Source: Lotus japonicus | Lineage: Eukaryota > Streptophyta > Magnoliopsida > Fabales > Fabaceae | Assembly: GCF_012489685.1 (NCBI RefSeq) | Contig: NC_080042.1 | Span: forward strand, 62,605,633 to 62,669,632 | Reading direction: 5' to 3' | Length of the DNA stretch: 64,000 nt | Shown here: positions 35,001 through 46,238 of the stretch, piece by piece | Layout: the number at the start of each line of letters is the position of its first letter | How positions within the stretch are numbered: the first letter of the stretch is position 1 | Notes under the pieces: generated by a model | The model's database searches: none | What the model was told of the DNA's origin: nothing | Seen by the model: only the letters and a program-made list of their open reading frames with translations | Translations under genes and position numbers: made by a program

Positions 35001-35121
35001 TGACTACATTTGGTGCATTCAGAATCTTCTGTGCTTCTTCGAATCTTTGATTCTCTTGATCTTCGGCAGTTTGTTTGGAAGAAGCAGAAACATTTACCTT
35101 GGGTTTCCTCGATTTTCCCAT
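32023..35121 (-). CDS. Large ORF in the env position of a SIRE-like element
   Basis: Intact frame from MGKSRKPKVNVSASSKQ at 35121 (an upstream in-frame ATG at 35214 is less likely). It gives 1,032 residues. The N-terminal third is a plant-transposon-type globular domain (QGWSSYFNRLCGPIYHKLV, WQKIFIHCIHPRTGGTDYLN). The middle is low-complexity Ser/Glu/Pro with a QPETQAE repeat. The C-terminal end is coiled coil (LAARIDKIQDDQQRLFQMVE). The SIRE lineage has an ORF here called env-like by position. I see no signal peptide or transmembrane segment, so an envelope role is not supported here. It is the only long unbroken frame in the element. Confidence 0.7.
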   Translation of the reverse strand: MGKSRKPKVNVSASSKQTAEDQENQRFEEAQKILNAPNVVTCAKKVEELNVCCEARVDFDNLAQHGFDIRDQVNLQGWSSYFNRLCGPIYHKLVVEFWKNAICNDYYVVSHVLDKKIVISEESIAKLLGMEFQQGKMIKNVEANVAGMRTVVNKELYDNWSFEKTKYNIKDLKSQMKIWQKIFIHCIHPRTGGTDYLNATQKVIMYYISIGEPICLSFLLFNYLKECVEKSRTTTGSENKRFISYIPYRRLLSDIFVQNKLVKTLSDLGLHEDLAMSIGDALNGTKLKKMQIIEKVQVAPREDTSDEVRQRNYPIDDFPIWSKKDNPACILEYVRMLRRQGDPITLAEFVNTLPKSPPKLATRKSRRATSSKPSDPKGQGILTEEPAKKKVASKTVIIREPSPERPSKRTLVQPRQVSESESSEDTWEDSSSEETEDDDIPVAKRRKVTLEEEEVEQDDHEIIQNVLQVIRESSDAEESTDSDAVPLVKRRKLPLRGPLQQKEAEAEQASEPASEAQRERRSKRTSDPARAVNPTTTTSIRSPSKVITESINSDSALVVIPEQPLPISTSMPTSNQTAPTQPDTQPETQAETQPETQAETQAEPQAPKSTIQTSTTAIPSIPIYTPSTSIPTEPVPPFNSFIQGIVQSEATLRTLVQQFSPKPASTSHTFLITQTGEIPAGTEKEDDDVQILVPPFNVKPLQQIASNFEDQLPDAAETSYVSLSNYSAVNSQDLSFTSPEKTVSSRQRPDTISEAEHMDESDHSGVEKDHEIDSTPSEHMDESNASSSNAARTPQPVLTLATSFHPQNLTQLIQEFSEEATRRLKWLYQVTDNQFDASLVDGIWSAFERWLESKVHEHQKQLSREKRLRVHDASERAYEQRQRVLHRVCEPLRRAMAERPCVVSDCTSEDAVMLSAEVEEESSDGIVILEDAVVHEVEKQGPTQDDTVMSSEAAAATHTQAPEVPTSAPAPEVAILAARIDKIQDDQQRLFQMVEQQGRVQNEQSKQIQESSSKMEAIMKYLKDNLPSSFKP
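33300..33390 (-). repeat. In-frame QPETQAE codon repeat
   Basis: Copies of GCTTGTGTTTCAGGTTGAGT and close variants code for Thr-Gln-Pro/Ala-Glu runs in the large ORF. Confidence 0.75.
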
Positions 35122-35546
35122 GATTCTCAGAGAATGAGGTTTAGGGTTCAGAGAGAAAGGGGAAATGTTGGAGGGAGGAGTATGAATGAATGCAATGCAC
35201 ACGAAGAGTTTCAAAACCGTAAGTGTAAGTGAGTGGGAGATCGTGTGTGACAGTGCATATAGTGGGTTTAATGGTAACCGTTGACAGTTTTAAGAAATTA
35301 AAGGCAAAATCAACGGTTATAAATTAGATAGTCTGAAAATAGCATAGTAGAGGAGAGTAGACATCAACATTATAGCAGATATACCACGCCACTCAAGGAA
35401 CTATGTCACAAATGAAGTGACACGTGTATTAATGCCTACCACAGAAGTTTAACCGGTGGGTTAAGTGCTTCTAATTGAGTAACTTCTGAAGAAGGTAACA
35501 TCTGATGACTTCAGAGGTACCATGGTCAGAAGTTCTGAAGAAAACC

Positions 35547-35703
35547 TTACTCTGGACAAAAATCCATGTTCAGGTTTTCAAGAATAAATAAAAATCTATC
35601 TTCTGCTAAGGGCTTAGTAAAGATATCTGCCCACTGATGGTCAGTATCAACATACTCTAATGATAGAGTGCCCTTCTGAACATGATCACGAATATAATGA
35701 TAC
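35547..35703 (-). pseudogene. RNase H tail of the SIRE-like pol, split off by insertion
   Basis: VKYHYIRDHVQKGTLSLEY followed by ADIFTKPLAEDRF is the end of a Copia RNase H. Its upstream part ends at KHIEV on the other side of the nested element (41578). The TTTAC duplication joins the two halves. Confidence 0.9.
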
Positions 35704-35708
35704 TTTAC

Positions 35709-36050
35709 TGTTGGTAAATCCGCAAGTGTACGAATCCACCCGGTTTTAAATATCGAACACAAGGGATTGTGAGTGAATAGATTCGGTTCAAGCTTTGAGT
35801 ATGAAGGTTTGTATTATTGAAATGATGAAATGTCGAAGTAGTAAAAAGGGAGAATAAACATGCAAGTCCTAAACTTAACTTAAAATGCAAGAAAACTCCC
35901 TATAAAACTACAAAATTACCAAAACAAAACAAAGACTCAAGAAAAGATAAAAATGCATGAGAATGCATGAAACACTACATGAGACACAAGAAAAAGACTC
36001 AAAACCTACAAGGAAAAACCATAAAAACATCATATAAACCCGGGTCATCA
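35709..36050 (-). repeat. First LTR, with about 970-bp internal deletion
   Basis: 342 bp against about 1.3 kb for the other two. Sequence jumps from AGAATAAACAT to GCAAGTCCTAAAC; CAT is shared by both sides, a microhomology join. Confidence 0.85.
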
Positions 36051-37504
36051 CACCACAATACTCAACGACAGCTCGCCCTCGAGCGTCACTAAGATTAGCT
36101 TGCCCTCAAGCACAAAGAATTGCTCCCAACACACATGCCAAAAGAGGGATACTGTTTTAGAAAACCGGGGGATCAAGTGAATGTAGTTAGTTCCAAGAGA
36201 AAGATTCAACAATCAACTTCATGCTATTCTTAGATAAAGAAGAATTAGAGTCCACTATGAGAAGCGTTTAGAACTATCATCCTAGCATGAGACAATTGTT
36301 TAGTGCACTGAGCACACAAGCAAGTTCATAGGTTCTGAGAATCATTCACTCAAGAGCAACTAAAGTTGACAATGCATTATTCAATGAGACTTCAAAAGGG
36401 TTGTAATGTTGGCTAGGAAAAGCACAAGGTAGGTGGTCCCTAAGGAAGACTAAGGCTGCACAAAATTTGAGTGTGGTCCAATTTGGAATTCCGGAGCTTT
36501 CAAGCTATTGATACTTAGCACTCAAGTCTCTTAACCCCTTTTTGTTTCATATTTTTTTCTTTTTTTTTTTTTGGAACTCCACCACACCATGGAGTTCATT
36601 TTCTCTTTTGACTTTTTTCAATTTTTTTCTTTGGGGCAAGAGACAATTTCACTTTTTATAAACTAGCTCCATTGAGAGTTAAGACCCACAACTCCCCATT
36701 TTTCCAACCAAACAACCAGCCCAAATAACAAAGGTAACAAAGAAATCTCCATAAGGCTCAAAAGGGTCAACTAGGGACAAAGATGTTATAAAAACAATTT
36801 CTGAAGTACAAGAAAACCTACCAGTCTCAAGAATGCAAGTCTCCTAAAGCTACACTCAAGGAGGCATAAAATGAAACACAGAACCAAGAAGTGCAAGTGA
36901 GTCAGGATACTCCAGGGAAATTATATAGTGAAGGGTCAAAGATGAACCCTTGTGGACTCACATCATCTCTATCCTCAAGACAACACTTAGAAGACCGAAG
37001 TCTCTCCCTCTCTTTCCCAAACATACAATCACTCCCCAAAAGAAAGCACAAAGTATCCACTTAAAAACATTTTCAAAACCAGCATCATGTGAGTGAGCAA
37101 GACTTGGGAACATGTCATTTGAGTAAAGGGTAAAAAGACCAAGGTATGAAAGACTCTATAAAAACAAAATGCATGATAAAAAAGTTAAACAAAATCTATA
37201 AAAGAAAAATATGCAAAAATGCATGGACTAAAATTCAGAGTAAGAAAAGAACCTCCTTCCAAGTGATTGAGTGCTTCCAAGTGTTCTCCTTTGGTCTTTC
37301 AAATGCTGGAAAACAAGGTGCTCAAGTGCTAATTGCCACCGCTCCAGCACCATTGTATCCTTTTTATTTCCTGGAAAAAAAAACAGAAGAAACAAAACGT
37401 AAAACAGAAAAAAGAAACATGGGTTGTCTCCTATTCAGCCCTAAGTTATAGTCTTAGGTAGACTATACTTCAAACTCATAACTCAAACCAAAAATCACAA
37501 ACAA

Positions 37505-37522
37505 TCCCCGGCAACGGCGCCA
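37505..37522 (-). other. tRNA-Asp-type primer site, interior 1
   Basis: The minus strand reads TGGCGCCGTTGCCGGGGA, complementary to a plant tRNA-Asp 3' end, six bases from the LTR. Confidence 0.85.
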
Positions 37523-37528
37523 AAAACT

Positions 37529-38855
37529 TGTTGGTAAATCCGCAAGTGTACGGAATCCACCCGGTTTTAAATATCGAACCACATGGATTGTGAGTGAATA
37601 GATTCGGTTCAAGCTTTGAGTTTGAAGGTTTGTTTTATTAAGGCAAACAATGACGAAGTAGTAAAAAGGAAAAAGAAAATATAAATTCAGAAATGAAACA
37701 GAAAATGAAAAGAAAGAGTGATTTACTTTGGGTTCTTGCTCAACTAATCAATTCAAGCACATCATTCTAAGCACATGCTCTCATGAATCTCTCCTTGATG
37801 TTATAGCCTAAGCAACTACCTATCGATGCCTCGCATAGATAATTCTTTCAAACCAAAAGATAAGCTCAATTCCTTGTGTACTTAAACATTTGTTTGAAGC
37901 ATAAAGATTATAAAGTTCAGGCCAACAAACCCCAACCCTTCCTCTATTCCTAGCAGCAAGTATAGAAGAGGTAATCCCATAACAAGTCCCTAATCTATAA
38001 CAAACTTCCGTTCTATTATAGAAAAGCATAAAGCTAGCTCATGTTCTAACTTGAAACATAAAGCATGGATATGGGATTCAAGGGAAGAAGAAGAACATGT
38101 GGGAAAGAACTTAAGATTATAACTTAAAAGGAAAAGTCTTACAAGAAAACCAAAGTAAAAGAAGAGAGATTAGCCAAGCATGGCAAGAGCCATGCTTGGC
38201 TAAAAAACCTGAATTACAAGCTTAGAAGCCCTCTCACACTCTCCTAGATGCTCCTCTACCTCTGAGTTTATGTAAAAATGAAAGTAGTATCCAAGATTAC
38301 CAAAGAAAATGACCAAAATCCTATTTATAGTCAAAATTCCCGAGTTTGGGCTGTTCTGGGCGCTCAGGCGCCAATTCAGAGCGCCTGAGCGCCAATTGCA
38401 TGCCCAAAACATGCTCTCTGGAGCTAATTGGCGCCTACCCAGCGCCTGCCAACGCCTAGGCGCTCCAGCTCGCCTGAAAATGACTTTTTGGCTTCTGAAA
38501 CTCCTCTTTCAATCCTCTTTAAGTCCTCCTTCAATTCCATGCTTCTTGGCCTTCTATTACCTTCAGTTTCTGCTCTCCAAACCTAACCAACAAGTCAAGG
38601 AAGAATCTAGAAGCTTCAAAGAGCTCATTAGCACAAGAGGTCCTTCATAAAACAAAAGAAAATCATGCAAGTCCTAAACTCAACTTAAAATGCAAGAAAA
38701 CTCCCTATAAGACTACAAAATTACCAAAACAAAACAAAGACTCAAGAAAAGATAAAAATGCATGAGAATGCATGAAACACTACATGAGACACAAGAAAAA
38801 GACTCAAAACCTACAAAGAAATGACCCTAAAAACACTACTAAATCCGGGTCATCA
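37529..38855 (-). repeat. Middle LTR of the coding-free element
   Basis: 1,327 bp. Contains a GC-rich inverted repeat at 38359-38393, GGCGCTCAGGCGC and its complement separated by 9 bp. Confidence 0.88.
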
Positions 38856-40236
38856 CACCACTATACTCAACGACAGCTCGCCCTCGAGCGTCACTAAGAT
38901 TAGCTTGCCCTCAAGCACAAAGAATTACTCCCAACACACATGCCAAAAGAGGGATACTGTTTTAGAAAACCGGGGGATCAAGTAAATGCAGTTAGTTCCA
39001 AGAGAAAGATTCAACAATCAACTTCATGCTATTCTTAGATAAAGAAGAATTAGAGTCCACTATGAGAAGCATTTAGAGCTAACATCCTAGCATGAGACAA
39101 TTGTTTAGTGCACTGAGCACACAAGCAAGTTCATAGGTTCTGAGAATCATTCACTCAAGAGCAACTAAAGTTGACAATGCATTATTCAATGAGACTTCAA
39201 AAGGGTTGTAATGTTGGCTAGGTAAAGCACAAGGTAGGTGGTCCCTAAGGAAGACTAAGGCTGCACAAAATTTGAGTGTGGTCCAATTTGGAATTCCGGA
39301 GCTTTCAAGCTATTGATACTTAGCACTCAAGTCTCTTAACCCCTTTTTGTTTCATATTTTTTTCTTTTTTTTTTTGGAACTCCACCACACCATGGAGTTC
39401 ATTTTCACTTTCGACTTTTTTCAATTTTTTTCTATGGGGCAAGAGACAATTGCACTTTTTATAAACTAGCTCCATCAAGAGTTAAGAACCACAACTCACC
39501 ATTGAATCCTCCAAACAACCAGCCCATTAAACATAGATACCAAGGAAATCTCCATAAGGCTCAAAAGGGTCAACTAGGGACAAAGATGTTATAAAACAAT
39601 TTCTGTGGCACAAGAAAACCTACCAGTCTCAAGAATGCAAGTCTCCTAAGGCTACACTCAAGGACGCATGAAATGAAACACAGAACCAAGAAGTGCAAGT
39701 GAGTCAGGATCCTCCAGGGAAATTATATAGTGAAGGGTCAAAGATGGACCCTTGTGGACTCACATCAACTCTATCCTCAAGACAACACTTAGAAGACCGA
39801 AGTCTCGTCCTCTCTTTCCCAAACATACAATCACTCCCCAAAAGAAAGCACAAAGTATCCACTTAAAAACATTTTCAAAACCAGCAACATGTGAGTGAGC
39901 AAGACTTGGGAACATGTCATTTGAGTAAAGGGTGAAAAGACCAAGGTATGAAAGACTCTATAAAAAAAAATGCATGATAAAAAAGTTAAACAAAATCTAT
40001 AAAAGAAAAATATGCTAACAATGCATGGACTAAAATTCAGAGTAAGAAAAGAACCTCCTTCCAAGTGATTGAGTGCTCCAAGTGTTCTCCAATGGCTTTT
40101 ATTTCCTGAAAAACAAAACAGAAGACAAAACGTAAAACAGAAAAAAAAACATGGGTTGTCTCCCATTCAGCCCTAAGTTATAGTCTTAGGTAGACTAAAC
40201 TTCAAACTCGCAACTCAAACCAAAAATCACAAACAA

Positions 40237-40254
40237 TCCCCGGCAACGGCGCCA
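40237..40254 (-). other. tRNA-Asp-type primer site, interior 2
   Basis: Same 18 bases as in interior 1, again six bases from the LTR. Confidence 0.85.
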
Positions 40255-40260
40255 AAAACT

Positions 40261-41573
40261 TGTTGGTAAATCCGCAAGTGTGCGAATCCACCCGGTTTTA
40301 AATATCGAACCACAGGGATTGTGAGTGAATAGATTCGGTTCAAGCTTTGAGTATGAAGGTTTGTATTATTGAAATGATGAAATGTCGAAGTAGTAAAAAG
40401 GGAGAATAAACATAAACTCAGAAATGAAACAGAAAATGAAAAGAAAGAGTGATTTACTTTGGGTTCTTGCTCAACTAATCAATTCAAGCACATCATTCTA
40501 AGCATGTGTTCTCATGAATCTCTCCTTGATGTTATAGCCTAAGCAACTACCTATCGATGCCTCGCATAGATAATTCTTTTAAACCAAAAGATAAGCCCAA
40601 TTCCTTGTGTACTTAAACATTTGTTTGAAGCATAAAGATTATAAAGTTCAGGCCAACAAACCCCAACCCTTCCTCTATTCCTAGCAGCAAGTATAGAAGA
40701 GGTAATCCCATAACAAGTCCCTAATCTATAACAAACTTTCGTTCTATTATAGAAAAGCATAAAGCTAGCACATGTTCTAACTTGAAACATAAAGCATGGA
40801 TATGGGATTCAAGGAAAGAAGAAGAACATGTGGGAAAGAACTTAAGATTATAACTCAAAAGGAAAAGTCTTACAAGAAAACCAAAGTAAAAGAAGAGAAA
40901 TTAGCCAAGCATGGCAAGAGCCATGCTTGGCTAAGAACCTGAATTACAAGCTTGGAAGCCCTCTCTCACTCTCCTACATGATCCTCTACCTCTGAATTTT
41001 ACAAAGTATCCAAGATTACAAAAGAAAATGACTAAAATCCTATTTATAGGCAAAATAAACGAGGTTGGGCTGTTCTGGGCGCTCAGGCGCCAATTCTGAG
41101 CGCCTGAGCGCCAATTGCATGCCCAAAACATGCTCTCTGGAGCTAATTGGCGCCTACCCAGCGCCTGCCAACGCCTAGGCGCTCCAGCTCGCTTGGAAAA
41201 GACTCTTTGGCTTCTGTAACTCCTCTTTCAATCCTCTTTAAGTCCTCCTTCAATTCCATGCTTCTTGGCCTTCTATTACCTTCAGTTTCTGCTCTCCAAA
41301 CCTAACCAACAAGTCAAGGAAGAATCTAGAAGCTCAAAGAGCTCATTAGCACAAGAGGTCCTTCATAAAACAAAAGAAAATCATGCAAGTCCTAAACTTA
41401 ACTTAAAATGCAAGAAAACTCCCTATAAAACTACAAAATTACCAAAACAAAACAAAGACTCAAGAAAAGATAAAAATGCATGAGAATGCATGAAACACTA
41501 CATGAGACACAAGAAAAAGACTCAAAACCTACAAGGAAAAACCATAAAAACATCATATAAACCCGGGTCATCA
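40261..41573 (-). repeat. Right (5') LTR of the coding-free element
   Basis: 1,313 bp. The same GC-rich inverted repeat is at 41078-41112. Confidence 0.88.
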
Positions 41574-41577
41574 TTTA

Positions 41578-42373
41578 CCTCTATATGCTTTGCTCTTGAA
41601 TGTAGAATAAGATTCTTGCTGAGTGAGATAGCAGCTGTGTTGTCACAGTAGATAGGAACCTTCTTCATAGACAATCCATAGTCCTCTAGATGGTTCTTCA
41701 TCCATATGGTTTGTGTACAACAAGTGGCAGCTGAGACATACTCTGCTTCAGCAGTTGATAGAGCAATTGTGTTCTGTCTTTTGCTTGACCAAGATACAAG
41801 ATTTGATCCAAGGAAATGGCAGCTTCCAGAAGTGCTTTTCCTTTCCACTCTATCTCCAGCAAAGTCAGCATCACAAAAACCTGAAAGTGTATACTCTGAT
41901 GTTTTTCTATACATCAAGCCAAGGTTAGTGGTTCCTTTCAGATATTTGAGGATCCTCTTAACAGCAGTTAAGTGAGTCTCTCTAGGATCTGATTGGAATC
42001 TAGCACAGAGATGCACATTAAACAAAATATCAGGTCTAGATGCAGTTAAGTAAAGAAGAGAGCCTATCATTCCACGATAGAGCTTCTGACAAACCTTAGA
42101 GGAAACTTCCTCTTTCTCAAGAATGCATGTTGGATGCATTGGAGTCTTTGAGATGTTGCAGTCACTCATGTTGAACTTCTTCAGAAGTTCCAGGGTGTAC
42201 TTCTTCTGATGGATATAGGTGACTCCTGGTCGTTGATCTATTTGAATTCCCAGGAAGTATTTAAGTTCTCCCATCATGCTCATTTCAAATTCAGCCTGCA
42301 TTAACTTAGAGAATTCCTTGAGAGTTGAACAATTCTTCAAAAGCTTTGTTCTCAAATTCTCCACCATGATCAC
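41578..42373 (-). pseudogene. SIRE-like RT end and RNase H
   Basis: The frame enters at the thumb part of RT (FEMSMMGELKYFLGIQID) and runs through connection and RNase H (FCDADFAGDRVERKSTSG, ALSTAEAEYVSAA, CDNTAAISLSKN) to the nested insertion. The polymerase active-site region (YVDD type) is absent, removed by a deletion that joins the integrase middle to this part near 42320. Confidence 0.9.
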
Positions 42374-43150
42374 TTTTGACAGTGATCACTGAAGTTTGGA
42401 ACTCCTTCTGAACTTGAGTGATGAAGTTGGTAAACATGGTGTGTGTTTCATCTTTATGCCTTAGGAACTTTACCCATGTCCACCTGCTGTAGTCATCTAC
42501 AATGACTAACCCATACTTCTTTCCTCCAATGGATTCAGTTTTCACTGGTCCAAAAAGATCAATGTGAAGTAGCTCAAGGGGTCTTGTTGTAGATACCACA
42601 TTCTTTGCTTTAAAGGGCTTCTTGGTGAATTTTCCCTTCTGACAAGCTTCACATAAAGCCTCTTATGAGTATTTCAGACGAGGCAATCCTCTGACGAGAT
42701 TTAGCTTGCTAAGTTGAGAGATTTTCCTGAGGCTTGCATGTCTTAGGCGTCTGTGCCAGATCCATTGCTCATCATTAACTGACATGAGACACTTGACCTT
42801 CTGAGATAGCAGTTCAGAGGATTTGATTTTGTAAATATCGTTTTTCCTCTTCCCAGAAAACAAAACAGATCCATCTGTTTGACTAACAGCTTTGCATCCG
42901 GTTTGATTGAAGATCACATCGTAACCTTTGTCAGCAATTTGGCTTATGGAGAGCAAGTTGTGAAATAATCCTTCCACCAGAAGTACATCATTGATGACTG
43001 GAATTTTTCCATCTCCTATGGAACCTTTTCCAATAATTTTTCCCTTCTGGTTTCCTCCAAAGCCAACATCTCCTCCTGACTTAAGCGGTGTCAGTTCTTG
43101 GAATATAGACCTTGTGCCCGTCATGTGTCGCGAGCATCCACTGTCCAGGT
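42306..43150 (-). pseudogene. SIRE-like protease and integrase, broken
   Basis: The protease active site reads WYLDSGCSRHMTG. The GAG-pre-integrase region follows with the first His pair of the zinc site (WHRRLRHASL). An in-frame stop at 42663 separates it from the Cys pair (LCEACQKGKF) and core integrase (HIDLFGPV, DYSRWTWVKFL, SDHGGEF). The core ends at the deletion junction near 42320, so the catalytic Glu is lost. Protease is in a different frame from gag; a base change near 43150 puts them out of phase. Confidence 0.9.
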
Positions 43151-44916
43151 ACCATGACAGGTGTCTTAACTGAGCTGCATAAGATGTCTGCAACAGGAAT
43201 AATTTTTGCTTTAGGTACCCACATCTTGGGTCCTTTCTTGTTAGTTTTCCCAGAAGTTCTTGGAACTTTGGGTGCAACAGGAGGATAATGCAGAGGAACT
43301 TGAGTATAATATCTAGACATATCAAGTTTAAACCTTCCCTTTGGTTTCACCACCTTTGGTGTAACCTTTTCTGGAATGACAATGCCAACGGGAACGAAAT
43401 GCTTATGCAAAGGTTCGTGTTTGGGCTCAGATGACTCATCTTTCATGGATTGAAAGTAGCCAAGGCCGCTGTTCCCATTTCTGCTCATGTCGTAGATCAT
43501 TGAAGCCATAAGACTTCTGTCTATGCCCTTTGCAAGGAACTTTTGAAACGCTTTCTCATATTTTGTCTCATACTTAACATCAGATGATGCAAGTTGGTCT
43601 TCTAGCACATCATTTTTAGCACGAAGAACAGCATTGTCATTAACAAGAATATAGTTTTCATCCATGAGTTCAGAGACTGACTTCTCATGAACTTCTGAAG
43701 AACTGGTTTTAACAGCATATTTCTTTTTAAGCTCTTTATGCTTATTTAGCAAAATATCATGTTTCTTCATTATTTCAGATAAAGCAGTTCTTAGCTCAGA
43801 TAGAGAAAAGTCAGAGAATACATCATCATCATTCTCAGAGTTTGAATCATCTTCTGAAGCTTCAGTACCTCTGCTAGTGGTAGCCATTAGAGCCTCCACA
43901 GCTTCATCTTCTTCTGACTCAGCTTCATCAGAATCAGTTGCATCAAAGGTTATGAGGGCTTTCTTCTTGAAGACTTTTCTTGGTCTCTTGTCCTTCTTAA
44001 GCTTGGGACAGTCACTCTTGTAGTGCCCAAATTTCTTCTGACCAGATGAAGATTCATATCTTCCTGAACTTTTCTTTGGTCCTTTGCCCTTGCTATGTCT
44101 GTTCTTCCAGAGTTTGCTTAACCTCTTTGTGAAAAGAGATAGCTCTTCATCATCAGACGCATCTGATAGCTCTTCAGATGAATTTTCCTCTTCTGCCTGA
44201 TAGGCTTTTGCTTTGTCAGACTTTGACTTAAGAGCAATAGACTTGTCTTTCTTTTGAGGCTTGTCTCCTTTGAGTTCAATCTCATGGCTTCTGAGATGAC
44301 TCACGAGCTCTTCTAACTTCAACGAGTTCAAATTCCTGGAGAGTTTCAGGGCAGTGACAAAAGCTCTCCACTCCTTAGGCAAACTTCTGATAATCTTCTT
44401 GACATGATCACCAGTAGAGTAGCCCTTGTTTAGCACTCTGATTCCAGCAATCAGAGTTTGAAACCTTGAGTACATCTCCTCAATGGTTTCACCAGATTCC
44501 ATCTTAAACTGCTCATATTGTTGTATGAGAGCAAGAGCCTTGGTTTCCTTGACCTCTTCATTTCCTTCATGCGTCATGACCAATGAGTCAAAGATGGATT
44601 TAGCAGTTTCTTTGTCAGAGATCTTCTCATACTCAATATATGATATTGAGCTGAATAGCATAGACTTCGCCTTGTGATGATCCTTGAAACGCTTCTTCTG
44701 AGCGTCAGTCATTTCAGAACGAGGGATCTTCACTCCTGAAGCATCTACTGGATCAGTATAGCCTTCAATGACCAAATCCCAGAGATCTGGGTCAGTGCCA
44801 AGGAAATAACATTCTATTATATCTTTCCAGTACTCAAACTTTTCACCATCAAAGATTGGTGCTCTGAGTTGATTGTTGTTGTTGTTGTTGTCAGCGGAAG
44901 TATTGGCTTGGGCCAT
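43081..44916 (-). pseudogene. SIRE-like Gag
   Basis: From MAQANTSADNN at 44916 the frame gives about 611 residues: UBN2-type gag (FDGEKFEYWKDIIECYFLG, SIFDSLVMTHEGNEEVKE, YSRFQTLIAGIRVLNKGY), a basic region, then acidic and coiled-coil parts. The zinc knuckle survives only as GHYKSDCP; its first two Cys are missing after GQKK, fitting a short in-frame loss between KK repeats. The frame ends by running out of phase with protease. Confidence 0.85.
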
Positions 44917-44981
44917 TGTTTGTTTTTCACACAAGGTTCTGGATCACTGAACACTGTTAGGTGTTAAAATCAGAACTGGAG

Positions 44982-44994
44982 CTCTGATGCCAAT
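44982..44994 (-). other. Primer binding site of the SIRE-like element
   Basis: The minus strand reads ATTGGCATCAGAG beside the 5' LTR, one or two changes from the Met-tRNA site TGGTATCAGAGC. Confidence 0.75.
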
Positions 44995-46238
44995 TGAAGG
45001 TGCGAAAAACACTAGAAAGGGGGGGTTTGAATAGAGTTTTTGAATCTCGGGTATACTTTTAAGCTTTTTCAAAACTCAAAGATAAAAACTAAGTGCTGAA
45101 TGATGGGAAGTAAAGCACGCAAGTATTTTATCCTGGTTCACTTGAGATAAAAGCTCAAGCTAATCCAGTCCACCTGTGAAGGTGATTTCTTCCTTCTTCT
45201 GATGAAGGCAATCCACTAAAATCAATGAGTGTTACAACTGCACTTTGCAACCTGCTAAGTGACTAACAATACACTGATTTTCACACTAGTATCCTCTTAA
45301 GACGCTGATCTACCGATCCTCTTAAGACTAGCTAAATACTGAATCAGCCTTGATTCAGTCCTCTCAAGATCCGACCAACCTTGGTCTCTTGATGAACTTT
45401 ACAAAGTGATGTAAAAGGTTTCGGGTTTACAATAAGTGCTTCTAACAAGCGAATAGTAAACTCAGATGTTTAAGAACAGTGAAGAAATAATGCTAAGAGA
45501 ATGGTTCGTATGTGTTGAATATTTTCAGCAAAGTTTCTTAGCTTCTTTCTTCTTTCTTCAGCCTTTATATACTCCAAGACTTGTGATGTAGCCGTTGCTA
45601 GGGTTTTATCCGTTGGAGTGGCAATTCTGTGATATCAGACTGCTAGGCTGTACAAGGTAGGTGGCGGACAGACTGAGACATGTACGACGTTGTACTGTGA
45701 AAGCGACCTGTCCTTTCACCAGTTGACTTGAGATCAAGGAGCTTCAGATGAACGTTGGTGAAGCTTCTGATCATCGTCAGATTGAAGCTTGGATTCTTCT
45801 GACCTTGCAACTTCTGCTTCTGAATAAGTTCCTCAGAACTTCTGATCGTCAGAGCTAGAATAGCTTGGGTCTTCAGAACCAACTTCTTGCAGGTCTTCAG
45901 AACTTGAGTCTTCTGCTTCTGGACCGTTCCACAGGAACATCTAGTCTTCAGAACTTCTGACTTGAGTTCTTCAGATCTTCTTGAGAGCTTCCATCTTCAG
46001 AGCTTCTGAAGTATTTGCCACTGTTCAGAACGAACATGGTAGGTTAATGAGCTCTCTTTTTAGTAACCCTTTGTTCTTCTTCTTCTTCTGAACGAATAGG
46101 CTTGGGTCAGATTCAGAACCTGTTTGTCACAACTTAAAAGGACAAACGTTAGGGTACCACAATTGTTCATCATCACAAACCTTAATTGTAATCATCAAAA
46201 CATAGAGATGCAACCACTGATCAAACCTTGATCTTACA
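44995..46238 (-). repeat. 5' LTR of the SIRE-like element
   Basis: 1,244 bp, TG..CA ends, followed by the TTCTA duplication. Confidence 0.93.

Larger units (their letters stand above)
35709..41573 (-). mobile_element. Coding-free LTR element with three LTRs and two interiors
   Basis: Flanked by TTTAC (35704-35708, 41574-41578). LTRs start TGATGACCCGG and end TTACCAACA on the minus strand. They lie at 35709-36050, 37529-38855 and 40261-41573. Interiors are 36051-37528 and 38856-40260, similar to each other and without coding frames. The primer site after each right-hand LTR matches the 3' end of tRNA-Asp. The layout LTR-interior-LTR-interior-LTR is typical of unequal recombination between LTRs. 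It resembles LARD/TRIM-like non-autonomous Ty3-type elements. Confidence 0.9.
29485..46238 (-). mobile_element. SIRE-like Copia retrotransposon, defective
   Basis: Element of 16,754 bp (10.9 kb without the nested insertion), flanked by TTCTA at 29480-29484 and 46239-46243. LTRs are 29485-30731 and 44995-46238, start TGAAGGTGCG and end GATCTTACA, with about a dozen differences by eye. On the minus strand the order is 5' LTR, Met-tRNA-type primer site, gag, broken pol, large env-position ORF, small ORF, polypurine tract AAAAAGGGGGAGAT, 3' LTR. Gene order, size and polypurine tract match the SIRE/Maximus lineage. Pol has lost most of RT and the end of integrase. Confidence 0.93.

Noticed and set aside
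34519..35232. 237-codon ORF on the plus strand
   Set aside because: Antisense to the intact large SIRE-like ORF and without domains.
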